Source of the DNA: Bacteroidota bacterium
Lineage (GTDB): Bacteria; Bacteroidota; Bacteroidia; Chitinophagales; Chitinophagaceae
Assembly (NCBI GenBank): GCA_023412975.1
Contig: JAEZRB010000238.1
Span: 1 to 23,652, forward strand
DNA: 23,652 nucleotides
Direction of reading: 5' to 3'
In this document: in pieces, positions 1 through 6,529 of the stretch
How the letters are laid out: the number at the start of each line of letters is the position of its first letter
Numbering within the stretch: the first letter of the stretch is position 1
Program-made: the position numbers and the translations under genes
Notes under the pieces: generated by a model
The model's input: the letters and a program-made list of their open reading frames with translations, nothing else
Databases searched by the model: none
What the model was told of the DNA's origin: nothing

Positions 1-109
1 CTGCCACACTGATCACCGTGGCCACGATAGACAGCCGGATAATAAACCGGGAAAATGAACGCTGTTGATTAAACGCGACCCGGTTTGCAATAAAACCTGC
101 AACCTTCAA
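1..109 (-). CDS. N-terminus of an FtsX/LolE-like ABC transporter permease (partial)
   Basis: Reading leftward from a TTG codon at 109, the minus strand stays open to the window edge. It encodes about 36 residues containing FIANRVAFNQQRSFSRFIIR followed by a hydrophobic run (LSIVATVISVA). In Bacteroidota this amphipathic start leading into a first membrane segment is typical of FtsX-family permeases of the lipoprotein-release or MacB type, which sit in the inner membrane. No ATG lies between the in-frame stop (TAA, five codons upstream) and this motif, so TTG is the only plausible start. The gene is divergent from the DUF5103 gene, with 42 bases between the starts. The family call rests on recalled N-terminal similarity only, because the body of the protein lies outside the window. 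Confidence 0.55.
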   Translation of the reverse strand, partial: MKVAGFIANRVAFNQQRSFSRFIIRLSIVATVISVA

Positions 110-151
110 AATGAAATGTTTGTCTTAACTTCAAAAATAAGCTGATAACGG

Positions 152-1426
152 ATGAAAACATTATTTACGTCTCTTTTACTCTTCGTTTTTTTTGCCGGTA
201 AAACACAAATCCCCGACCATGTTTACCAGCCCAATATACAGGCCGTCAAACTTCATAAATATGGCGATATCTATGGTTACCCCATCATTGCCCTGAACAG
301 CGGCGATCAGCTTGAACTGCATTTCGACGACCTCGATGCGGACGTTAAAAATTATTATTATACTTTCCAGCTTTGCAATGCCGACTGGACACCGGCCAGC
401 CTTCCTGGGTTTGATTATATCCGCGGTTTTCAGACCAATCGCATCAATACCTACCGCTACTCATCTATTTCATTTACCAGGTACACCCATTACCAGGCCG
501 TTTTCCCCGATCGTAGTTCAGGCATTACCCGCTCGGGCAATTATATGCTGAAGGTTTTTTTAAACAGTGATACTTCCAACCTGTATTTTACGAAAAGGTT
601 TATGGTAGTAGATAATAAAGTTTCGATTGCCGCACAGGTTAAACAGCCTTTTAATTCGCAGCTATTCCTTACCGACCAGCGTATCCAGGTGATGGTGAAT
701 ACTGCCAATGCAAGGATCAATACCATGTCGCCACAGGATCTGAAAGTGGTGGTGTTGCAAAATAATATCTGGCCGACGGCGGCCTATCTCAACAGGCCCA
801 CTATTTACAGGGGTAATTATTTTGAATATAATGATGACAACAGCAGTTTCCAGGCAGGGCGGGAGTGGCGTTGGATCGACCTGCGTAGTCTTCGCCTGAT
901 GAGTGATCGTATGGAAAGACTGGTTGATACTAATGATGCGCGGACGGAAGTGTATGTAAAACAGGACAGGGAACGAAAAAGCATGATCTATGTGTATTAT
1001 CGCGACCTGAATGGCATTTACACGATCGAGAACAGGGATGGCAATAATCCATATTGGCAAAGTGATTATGCCTACACGCATTTTAGTTTTATGCCGCCTG
1101 GAGGACGTCCTTTTGCGGGAAAGGATGTTTACTTATTTGGTGAACTCACCAATTACCTGCCCAATGATGCCTCACGCATGGAGTTTAATGAGCAGGAAGG
1201 GGTGTACGAGAAAACTTTATACCTGAAACAGGGCTATTATAACTACTCTTATATTACCCTTGATGCGGGGAAGGCGCCGGGTAATCGTTTTTCATTTGAA
1301 AATACAGAAGGAAATTTCACTAATACCGAGAACAGTTACACAGTGCTGGTCTATTTCCGTCCTTTTGGAGCCAGGGCTGATGAGCTGATAGGGTTAGCCT
1401 ACCTAAATACACTTTCCGGCAGATAA
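152..1426 (+). CDS. Type IX secretion system plug-type protein (DUF5103 domain)
   Basis: This 424-residue protein starts with a signal peptide (residues 1 to about 19, ending near GKTQ). The body matches my recollection of DUF5103, including a segment near residues 68-80 (YYYTFQLCNADWTPA) and later motifs FQTNRINTY and YTHY. In Flavobacterium johnsoniae a DUF5103 protein was found bound to the SprA translocon, plugging the pore when PorV is absent; the role here is inferred from family membership. It should act at the periplasmic face of the outer membrane. The length is normal for the family and no frame break is seen. It is preceded by a divergent permease gene and followed by a repeat-rich spacer, so it is probably transcribed alone. 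ATG at 152 is chosen because it gives a complete signal peptide. Confidence 0.85.
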   Translation: MKTLFTSLLLFVFFAGKTQIPDHVYQPNIQAVKLHKYGDIYGYPIIALNSGDQLELHFDDLDADVKNYYYTFQLCNADWTPASLPGFDYIRGFQTNRINTYRYSSISFTRYTHYQAVFPDRSSGITRSGNYMLKVFLNSDTSNLYFTKRFMVVDNKVSIAAQVKQPFNSQLFLTDQRIQVMVNTANARINTMSPQDLKVVVLQNNIWPTAAYLNRPTIYRGNYFEYNDDNSSFQAGREWRWIDLRSLRLMSDRMERLVDTNDARTEVYVKQDRERKSMIYVYYRDLNGIYTIENRDGNNPYWQSDYAYTHFSFMPPGGRPFAGKDVYLFGELTNYLPNDASRMEFNEQEGVYEKTLYLKQGYYNYSYITLDAGKAPGNRFSFENTEGNFTNTENSYTVLVYFRPFGARADELIGLAYLNTLSGR

Positions 1427-1440
1427 ACGTGGCCACGGGA

Positions 1441-1770
1441 TATTGCTGCCTGCGGCAGGGGATTGGCCACGAATAACACGAATTGCACGAATAGAGCCAC
1501 AGATTACACTGATTACACGGATTATTGCTGCCTTCGGCAGGGGGTGGCCACGAATGGCACGAATGACACGAAGAGCTCGAAGCACACATGGAAGGCATGC
1601 TATTATTTTATAATTCGCCGTGCTCTCCGTGCATTCCTCAGTGCACTACATGCAAATAAACATTCGAAATAGAGAACACGAAGCATACAAAATACTTATG
1701 GAGATAATTATTAGTGTCATTCGTGCCATTCGTGGCCCAAAAAATCCGTGTCATCTGTGTAATCCGTGGC
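1441..1770. repeat. Intergenic repeat element with nested inverted arms and short-period units
   Basis: The block is built of units of about 9-11 bases such as CACGAATGG and ACACGGATTA. Two copies of a roughly 50-base direct repeat lie at 1441-1491 and 1523-1572, each holding a small hairpin (CTGCCTGCGGCAG and CTGCCTTCGGCAG). Two arm pairs are nested. The inner pair, 1546-1569 and 1714-1737, is a perfect 24-base inverted repeat. The outer pair, 1496-1523 and 1743-1770, matches at 25 of 28 positions. The 144-base centre (1570-1713) has no recognisable gene, though a related CCGTGC-type unit lies at 1617-1645. Short open frames across the block are low-complexity translations of the repeat. No transposase is nearby. 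From memory, similar CACGAAT-type repeats occur between genes in several environmental bacterial groups; no copy search was run. Confidence 0.85.
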
Positions 1771-1780
1771 TTTGCTTCCG

Positions 1781-1788
1781 TATCTTTG
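1781..1788 (+). promoter_or_regulatory. Bacteroidota-type -7 element for the SRP RNA
   Basis: TATCTTTG matches the TAnnTTTG -7 consensus of Bacteroidota. It ends five bases before the first paired base of the SRP RNA, where transcription should begin. No clear TTTG -33 box is seen at the expected distance; that stretch (about 1755-1762) lies inside the right arm of the upstream repeat. Confidence 0.55.
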
Positions 1789-1792
1789 CGCC

Positions 1793-1886
1793 GGCAGGTC
1801 TTACACGACCAGCTCCTGCTGAACCCTCCCAGGGCCGGAAGGCAGCAAGAGTAGGTGGTTGAGCGGTGCGATGTGAGGAGCCTGCC
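1793..1886 (+). ncRNA. ffs: Signal recognition particle RNA (bacterial 4.5S type)
   Basis: The conserved apical segment CAGGGCCGGAAGGCAGCA, with its GGAA tetraloop and Ffh-binding internal loop, is at about 1830-1847. The ends pair (GGCAGG at 1793-1798 with CCTGCC at 1881-1886), and a run of T at 1887-1892 follows directly, so the closing helix plus this tract may also terminate transcription. The length of about 94 bases is normal for the short bacterial form without an Alu domain. The RNA binds Ffh and targets nascent membrane and secreted proteins to the Sec machinery. The 5' end agrees with the -7 element at 1781-1788. The exact ends could differ by a few bases. Confidence 0.93.
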
Positions 1887-1906
1887 TTTTTTAACTAATT
1901 TGAAAG

Positions 1907-1968
1907 TGAGCCAATTTGAAAATTTGTCCGAAGGACCCCGCCCGGGAAATGAATTTCAAATTGGCTCA
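1907..1968. repeat. Perfect 15-base inverted repeat in the transaldolase leader
   Basis: TGAGCCAATTTGAAA at 1907-1921 is the exact reverse complement of 1954-1968, with a 32-base centre. The centre holds a second small hairpin (GTCC GAA GGAC, 1926-1936). A further AATTTGAAA copy lies just to the left (1897-1905), so the unit is also partly repeated in direct orientation. It lies between the SRP RNA and the transaldolase start. It could be another intergenic repeat family or a leader hairpin; nothing seen decides between these. Confidence 0.75.
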
Positions 1969-2008
1969 TTAATTTTCAACTAAGCACATCCACAAACGTT
2001 GTATTATT

Positions 2009-2665
2009 ATGAAGTTTTTCATCGATACCGCCAACCTCGCACAGATAAAAGAAGCTCATGACCTCGGGATCCTGGATGGTGTAACGACCAACCCCTCATT
2101 GATGGCCAAAGAAGGCATCAAAGGGCATGATGCAGTGATCAATCACTACAAGACCATCTGCGAAATGGTAGAAGGTGGCGATATCAGCGCTGAAGTGGTG
2201 TCTACAAAGTTTAATGAGATCGTTGAAGAGGGTAAAAAGCTCGCGGCGATTCATCCAAACATCGTAGTAAAGGTGCCGATGATTAAAGATGGTGTAAAAG
2301 CGATCAAATGGTTTACTGATAACGGTATCCGCACCAATTGTACGCTGGTTTTCTCAGCGGGACAGGCTATACTGGCTGCAAAAGCGGGAGCGGCTTATGT
2401 TTCTCCCTTTATTGGTCGTATAGACGATAGCAACTGGGATGGGGTAGAACTGATCTCACAGATCGCTCATATCTATTCTGTGCAGGGTTATAAAACCGAG
2501 ATCCTTGCGGCATCGATCCGTAATGCTTTACACATTGTAAAATGTGCCGAAGCAGGAGCAGATGTATGTACCTGCCCCCTTGATTCCATTCTTGGCCTGC
2601 TTAAACACCCATTAACTGATATCGGTCTTGCCAAATTCCTGGAAGACGCCCGCAAGTTTGCTTAA
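2009..2665 (+). CDS. Transaldolase, fructose-6-phosphate aldolase (FSA/TalC) type
   Basis: The 218-residue protein has the length and motifs of the small transaldolase subfamily. The N-terminus MKFFIDTANLAQIKEA is typical, GVTTNPSLM follows at about residues 24-32, and the Schiff-base lysine is K88 in NIVVKVPM. These enzymes transfer dihydroxyacetone units between sugar phosphates in the non-oxidative pentose phosphate pathway, or in some members cleave fructose 6-phosphate. The small form is common as the working transaldolase in Bacteroidota, so transaldolase activity is the safer call, but sequence alone does not settle it. It is cytoplasmic. It has a strong terminator 36 bases after its stop and no close co-directional neighbour, so it is probably monocistronic. 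Confidence 0.92.
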   Translation: MKFFIDTANLAQIKEAHDLGILDGVTTNPSLMAKEGIKGHDAVINHYKTICEMVEGGDISAEVVSTKFNEIVEEGKKLAAIHPNIVVKVPMIKDGVKAIKWFTDNGIRTNCTLVFSAGQAILAAKAGAAYVSPFIGRIDDSNWDGVELISQIAHIYSVQGYKTEILAASIRNALHIVKCAEAGADVCTCPLDSILGLLKHPLTDIGLAKFLEDARKFA

Positions 2666-2701
2666 GCTAGCACAATCAATACAGAGCTTATAGTTTAATA
2701 T

Positions 2702-2732
2702 AAAAAATGAGGCAGTTCACGCCTCATTTTTT
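2702..2732. terminator. Bidirectional intrinsic terminator after the transaldolase
   Basis: A perfect stem (six A, TGAGGC, seven-base loop, GCCTCA, six T) reads as a hairpin with a T run on either strand. It ends the transaldolase transcript and could also stop the convergent minus-strand gene whose stop is at 2865. Confidence 0.9.
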
Positions 2733-2762
2733 GTTTATATAACTCAATCTCGATATTCTATA

Positions 2763-2841
2763 CCTCAACCTCAATCTCAGCCTTAACCTCAATCTCAGCC
2801 TTAACCTCAATCACAGCCTCAACCTCAATCTCAACCTTCAA
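2763..2841. repeat. Tandem repeat with an 18-base unit
   Basis: The unit CCTCAATCTCAGCCTTAA occurs at 2769-2786 and 2787-2804 without change, then in altered forms at 2805-2822 and 2823-2841, after a six-base partial copy at 2763. The 18-base unit is itself built from six-base CCTCAA/TCTCAG-like steps. It lies between two convergent genes, just beyond the stop of the small secreted protein. It has no spacers and is not a CRISPR array. Confidence 0.9.
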
Positions 2842-2864
2842 CCCCAAACTGGAAACTCCCGGGC

Positions 2865-3266
2865 CTAATTCCCCCTCTTCCTTCCCTTTTTCTTAAACTC
2901 CCTCATCACTTCCTCCTGCGTAGGCAGGGGTCCGTCGGGTTTAATTTTAATCCAGATCGTGCGTTCAATGACCAGGTCAGGATTGGATTTGAGCACGGCT
3001 TTTACTGTTATTTTGTCACCTTTGAAGTTGGCCGGAACGACCAGTTCATTCCCCGAAAAATGGCAATCAGATGCGCTAAACTGGATCTCTTTTGCGGTCA
3101 GGGGCATCCAACTGCCGTTGGACAGCTTGCCGTCTACGTTGATGTAATTGTGAGTTCCTTTTTTAAGACTATCGGTGTAAAGGTGGAAATAAATGCTGTC
3201 CACCTTCTGCGCTTTCCCGCCAAATACCGCCAGGCAAAAAAAACTGATAAGTAAAATTCGGGTCAC
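2865..3266 (-). CDS. Small secreted protein of unknown function
   Basis: The 133-residue product has a clear signal peptide (MTRILLISFFCLAVFGGKAQ), giving a mature protein of about 113 residues. The middle reads as beta-rich (for example NYINVDGKLSNGSWMPLTAK and GDKITVKAVLK), which may suggest an immunoglobulin-like fold. The tail (EEVMREFKKKGRKRGN) is strongly basic. I recognise no named domain; similar short exported proteins are common in Chitinophagaceae. It is transcribed toward the transaldolase, and the 18-base tandem repeat lies just past its stop. Upstream, a TACCTTTA sequence on the minus strand at about 3307-3314 resembles the -7 element with one mismatch, but this is weak. Confidence 0.75.
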   Translation of the reverse strand: MTRILLISFFCLAVFGGKAQKVDSIYFHLYTDSLKKGTHNYINVDGKLSNGSWMPLTAKEIQFSASDCHFSGNELVVPANFKGDKITVKAVLKSNPDLVIERTIWIKIKPDGPLPTQEEVMREFKKKGRKRGN

Positions 3267-4045
3267 TTTTTTTGGATTTATTACCGGTTAGACGAGCCGG
3301 TTTTGTTAAAGGTACGACAGCAAAAATGGTTAACATTTATTTGTAAAAAACATCTTCCGGCATCATCCCAGCCGTCCAAGTGGGGGTGTTTTATACTGCC
3401 CCCAACTCCGAAATCCCTTCACCAGCTCCCCCAAACTCCAGGTTCCAAATTTTTTACGAATTCCGGCGGGGTGGGGCCGGTTCAGATTTTAAGCATCTCA
3501 TATTAAAGTATTTTTTTAGCTAATAATGATAGTAAATTGACCCTACGACTATTTTCTTAGTTTAGCTAATATCTTTTTTATATAAAAATTTTACTAACTA
3601 ATTAAATAACAAATAACAATCACTGTTATTTGCTGTTTTATTTTAGTTTATTTTCGCGGTAATGGCAACCAAAATGAAGGATTATCGCTGGATGTGACAA
3701 TTTTTAAATAAAAAATTTTTAAACAATTGAAATTTAATTTTAAATAAGGTTTTATTTGATTTTTAGTTTAAATAAAATTTTTAAGTAAAAAATTTAATAA
3801 TGTATTTGAGCTCTGTCTCTCCCCGATTTGTTTGATTTTGGGAAATCTCCGCCTGATCTCCGAACCGGCGCTCCGACCGGGACCTATTAACTGCGGCTGG
3901 GCTACCAACTGGTTGATGAAATTTGGAATGGACTATTTGATTCCTGGGACATCCCCGGGTTAGCCCGGATTCGGAGCAGTTGGATCAGTTCCTGATCTTT
4001 GGACCAGGTAGTTTATTTTTGCAGCCGGGATCTTTGAAAGTTTTG
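3267..4045. other. Gene-free spacer with a very AT-rich core upstream of RNase P RNA
   Basis: No credible gene is seen in these 780 bases. Parts differ in composition: 3330-3490 is C-rich on the plus strand, about 3490-3810 is extremely AT-rich with many AAATTT-type runs, and 3840-3970 is GC-rich with small hairpins, including CCGGG TTAG CCCGG at 3955-3968. The 67-codon open frame at 3303-3506 has no protein-like composition or start context. The AT-rich core may help promoter opening or bind a nucleoid protein, but that is inference. The segment just before 4046 should hold the RNase P RNA promoter. Confidence 0.7.
4014..4021 (+). promoter_or_regulatory. Possible -7 element for RNase P RNA
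   Basis: TATTTTTG fits TAnnTTTG and lies 24 bases before the first base of helix P1, so it would imply a short 5' leader to be trimmed. A second candidate, GATCTTTG at 4029-4036, is closer to the mature end but has one mismatch. Neither has a convincing TTTG box at the usual distance, so the choice is open. Confidence 0.35.
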
Positions 4046-4432
4046 CTACAAACCGGGTTATCGAGCATCCATATCGGATGGTAGGAAAGTCCGGACAGCG
4101 AAGGGCGATGCACCGGTGAAGAGCCGGGTGCCGGGGTTATACCCGGCAACAGAAAGTGCCACAGAAAATAACTACCCCTGCCACGGCAGGTGGAAAAGGT
4201 GAAAACGTGAGGTAAGAGCTCACGGCGGTTGATGGTAACATCATCCGGGGGTAAACCTTGCATGCTGAAATGTCATATAGGTCAGCGTAGAGGGCTGCCC
4301 GCCCGATCGTTCCGTTTCGGCGGAATGGACGCTGATGGGTAGACAGATTGAGGCCCCGGGTAACCGGAGGCACAGATAAATGATAGCCATCCCGGCCCGC
4401 CGGGAAACAGGATCCGGCTTACAGGTTTGTAG
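4046..4432 (+). ncRNA. rnpB: RNase P RNA (bacterial class A)
   Basis: The catalytic RNA that trims tRNA 5' leaders. The universally conserved GGAAAGTCCGGACAGC segment is at about 4084-4099. Further conserved blocks follow: GCAACAGAAAGTGCCACAGA (about 4146-4165), GAGGTAAGAGCTCAC (about 4209-4223), and near the 3' end CACAGATAAATGATAGCC and GGATCCGGCTTACAG. The closing helix P1 is perfect: CTACAAACC at 4046-4054 pairs with GGTTTGTAG at 4424-4432, which fixes both ends. The length of 387 bases is normal for class A. Several short open frames overlap it on both strands and are artefacts of structured RNA. It stands alone between a long spacer and a convergent membrane-protease gene. Confidence 0.96.
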
Positions 4433-4447
4433 TAAATTATCACACGG

Positions 4448-4473
4448 TGCCGGTCTTTTCATTAGGACCGGCA
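4448..4473 (+). terminator. Hairpin after RNase P RNA, probable terminator
   Basis: TGCCGGTC at 4448-4455 pairs exactly with GACCGGCA at 4466-4473 around a ten-base loop, 15 bases after the mature 3' end of RNase P RNA. The T run that follows is broken, so termination here may be partial or the stem may only be a processing signal. Confidence 0.5.
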
Positions 4474-4502
4474 TCGCCATTTATGGACTTTTTGAAACCG
4501 AT

Positions 4503-5411
4503 TTAAAGCAGCCTGTTTCCGAAATAGCCACCAAGTTCCATCAGCCAGGCGATACCAAGATGGACCATTAACCCGCCATAGATGGACCGGGTATGGTAGG
4601 AAACGATTCCCAGCAATAATCCTCCGAAATAAGAACTGATGCATTCACCCAGCGGTTTGCCGAAATGTATACTGCAATAAAAACAGGCCATGGGTAATAT
4701 CGCGGCTTTACCAGCCCACCGCATGAATCCTATGACCAGGAAGCCCCTGAAAAAAACCTCAACAGAAAAAAAATCTGTTCCATAGGAAGCTTCGAATAAT
4801 AAGAAGTACCACCAAGACGGTTCAGCATCTTCGGGCAGGGGCATTATATTTTTCAATTTGGGGTAAACTGCCAGGAAATCTGGTTGAGTGGATGCCGCGG
4901 CAATCAGCGGCACCATGATCAGCAGCATTATCAGGTAGGGAGTGATCTTGAATCGGTTTGCCGACAACCCATACAGCTCATCTTTCTTGTGAAATATGAT
5001 CCGGCACGCTGCCAGTATTCCAACCAGCACGACCATGCGCAGCGGCCAATATATGATATCGTTCCAGTATGTATTCCATTCACTGTTTGGCGAAATAGAC
5101 ATGCTGGTGTCCATACTTACTTTTATGGCAAATATGGCCGGAGCTATCAGCAGGCAAATCCAGAATGCAGCGCCGGGGTTGATCTTTTCTTTACCAAGTA
5201 GTAATAGGTAGGGCGGAAGGAATGCGGTGGTATAAATTAGAAAATGTCCCCAAAACTTCGCTGCGGGCCAGGGCCGATTTATAAGTTGGGATTCCAGGTC
5301 GTATCCATAGTTGAGCCATATCAGCGTAGCTATAAATATAGTACATAGTAAAAGCACCGGTTTATTTACCTCGTGGTAATACGTTCTGATAAAGCCAAAT
5401 ATTTCTTTCAT
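4503..5411 (-). CDS. CPBP-family intramembrane metalloprotease-like protein
   Basis: The 302-residue protein has several hydrophobic segments (near 18-34, 56-72, 82-97, 122-140, 157-174 and beyond) and a C-terminal CPBP (Abi) core. The first motif is VEVFFRGF with E218 and R222, the second is FYCSIHFGKP with F244 and H249, and the third is H284 in MVHLGIAW. The canonical EExxxR motif has V217 in place of the first glutamate. I recall a Bacteroidota subgroup that also keeps only one glutamate here, so this need not mean loss of activity. CPBP proteases of this type cleave in the inner membrane; relatives act in prenyl-protein processing, bacteriocin self-immunity or signalling, and the substrate here is unknown. 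It is transcribed toward RNase P RNA and divergent from the next lipoprotein gene, with 101 bases between. Confidence 0.85.
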   Translation of the reverse strand: MKEIFGFIRTYYHEVNKPVLLLCTIFIATLIWLNYGYDLESQLINRPWPAAKFWGHFLIYTTAFLPPYLLLLGKEKINPGAAFWICLLIAPAIFAIKVSMDTSMSISPNSEWNTYWNDIIYWPLRMVVLVGILAACRIIFHKKDELYGLSANRFKITPYLIMLLIMVPLIAAASTQPDFLAVYPKLKNIMPLPEDAEPSWWYFLLFEASYGTDFFSVEVFFRGFLVIGFMRWAGKAAILPMACFYCSIHFGKPLGECISSYFGGLLLGIVSYHTRSIYGGLMVHLGIAWLMELGGYFGNRLL

Positions 5412-5512
5412 TTAACCAGGGGAAATAAAATTTAAAGCGGCATTAAACCTTGCTGGTTTTAACAATTCCAAATAAACGTTATTAACTACCAATAACCCAA
5501 AAATTTATTCAA

Positions 5513-6403
5513 ATGAAGTTTAATGTCATGAACAGAAATGTCTGGTCAATTGCCGTCATCCTGTGCTTGTTTATTGTTTCCTGTAAAAAGGAAAATGGAG
5601 ATTCGAAACCGCCGATAACTGAGGCTGAAGCTGAGGTATATTCCCTGGAAAGTATGGAGGCTGAAGCCAGTTTTGACGACCTGCTCGATATCAGCATGAC
5701 TGCCGCCGAAGAAGAAGCCCTGGCCAGTGCCGCAAGGGAAGCAGGAACGGCAGGCAGGTTATTTCCTTTTCTGAAACTCAAATTAAGAATCGGTGCAAAG
5801 GCTGTCATCACGGTTACACCCGACGACAATACCTATCCTAAGGTCGTTACCATCGATTTCGGGCCTGGTGGAAACGGAAACGACGGTCGGTTCCGTAAAG
5901 GAAAGATCATTATTCATATTTCCGGACCCATTCGTGAACCAGGTTCTGTGATGACGATCACCCTGGAAGATTACCATGTCGGCCGTTTGGAAGTAGAAGG
6001 CACTAAGGTAATTACCAACCTTAGTACAAATGATGGTATCAAGTATTCGGTAGAGGTAAAAGACGCATCCATCACCTGGCCCAACGGTCGCCAGTATACT
6101 TACGAAAGGCTCACATACACTACACAGATCGAAGGAGCTGGAACGGACGATATCATGGATGATGTGTATTCGATCGAGGGCAGCACAAAAACGGTTTATC
6201 AAAATGGTATGGAGACCATCATCAGCACCAGCGAAGCATTGATCAAAAAAGTAAACTGCCAATGGATCAGCGCAGGTGTATTGCAGGCTAAGGTGAAAAA
6301 TCATGAGTTCCAGCTTGACTACGGCTACCCCAACGATGGGGACTGTGATAACGAAGCATTATTGAAATGGCGTAATAAAGAACGTATCGTCACATTACCA
6401 TAG
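5513..6403 (+). CDS. Conserved Bacteroidota lipoprotein of unknown function
   Basis: A 296-residue protein with a lipoprotein signal (hydrophobic residues 11-22, lipobox IVSC, C24), so it is probably anchored in the outer membrane. An acidic, glutamate- and alanine-rich stretch follows (about residues 37-80). The mature part contains TYPKVVTIDFGPG, GRFRKGKIIIHISGP, SVMTITLEDYHVG and TKVITN, a pattern I have seen in repeated, unnamed Bacteroidota lipoproteins that look beta-rich. No catalytic motif is evident. An internal ATG at 5528 would also leave an intact signal; ATG at 5513 is kept because an A-rich stretch precedes it. An intrinsic terminator lies 24 bases after the stop, which suggests a single-gene transcript. 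Confidence 0.8.
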   Translation: MKFNVMNRNVWSIAVILCLFIVSCKKENGDSKPPITEAEAEVYSLESMEAEASFDDLLDISMTAAEEEALASAAREAGTAGRLFPFLKLKLRIGAKAVITVTPDDNTYPKVVTIDFGPGGNGNDGRFRKGKIIIHISGPIREPGSVMTITLEDYHVGRLEVEGTKVITNLSTNDGIKYSVEVKDASITWPNGRQYTYERLTYTTQIEGAGTDDIMDDVYSIEGSTKTVYQNGMETIISTSEALIKKVNCQWISAGVLQAKVKNHEFQLDYGYPNDGDCDNEALLKWRNKERIVTLP

Positions 6404-6427
6404 GCATTTGCTAAAACGGTGAGTTCG

Positions 6428-6462
6428 GCATCCTTCCTGATAAGGGGAGGGTGCTTTTTTTT
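6428..6462 (+). terminator. Intrinsic terminator after the conserved lipoprotein
   Basis: GCATCCTTCC at 6428-6437 pairs with GGGAGGGTGC at 6445-6454, allowing two G-U pairs, and eight T follow. It lies inside an upstream frame extension of the next gene and so argues that the next gene starts later, at 6530. Confidence 0.8.
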
Positions 6463-6504
6463 AACCGTCCCGGCCGGTATATGGAACAGTCAGTCTTCAA
6501 TATG

Positions 6505-6512
6505 TAGATTTG
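6505..6512 (+). promoter_or_regulatory. Bacteroidota-type -7 element for the phytase-like gene
   Basis: TAGATTTG matches TAnnTTTG and lies 17 bases before the ATG at 6530, implying a 5' leader of about ten bases. No clear -33 box is seen. Confidence 0.4.
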
Positions 6513-6529
6513 CGATCAAATTTCACCAG

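Noticed and set aside
662..1081. A 139-codon minus-strand open frame
   Set aside because: It lies entirely antisense to the DUF5103 gene, which has a signal peptide and family motifs; it is a shadow frame.
1441..1770. Possible CRISPR array
   Set aside because: Units are about ten bases long without unique spacers of regular length, arms are inverted rather than direct, and no cas gene is present.
1496..1770. Terminal inverted repeats of a small transposon or MITE
   Set aside because: The arms are internally repetitive, have no evident target-site duplication outside them, and the centre has no transposase remnant, so a transposon call is not supported.
1320..1862. Cysteine-, serine- and threonine-rich open frames on both strands
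   Set aside because: They are translations of the short-period repeat and the SRP RNA, with a low-complexity periodic composition.
2763..2841. Possible coding repeat or CRISPR-like array
   Set aside because: The 18-base units are contiguous with no spacers, and the block lies after the stop codon of the nearest gene.
3303..3506. A 67-codon plus-strand open frame in the long spacer
   Set aside because: Its composition follows the C-rich spacer, it has no signal or domain, its start lacks context, and it ends in the AT-rich block.
3985..4571. Several open frames of 60-92 codons on both strands
   Set aside because: They lie over RNase P RNA and the adjoining hairpin, whose conserved structure explains the sequence; none has recognisable protein features.
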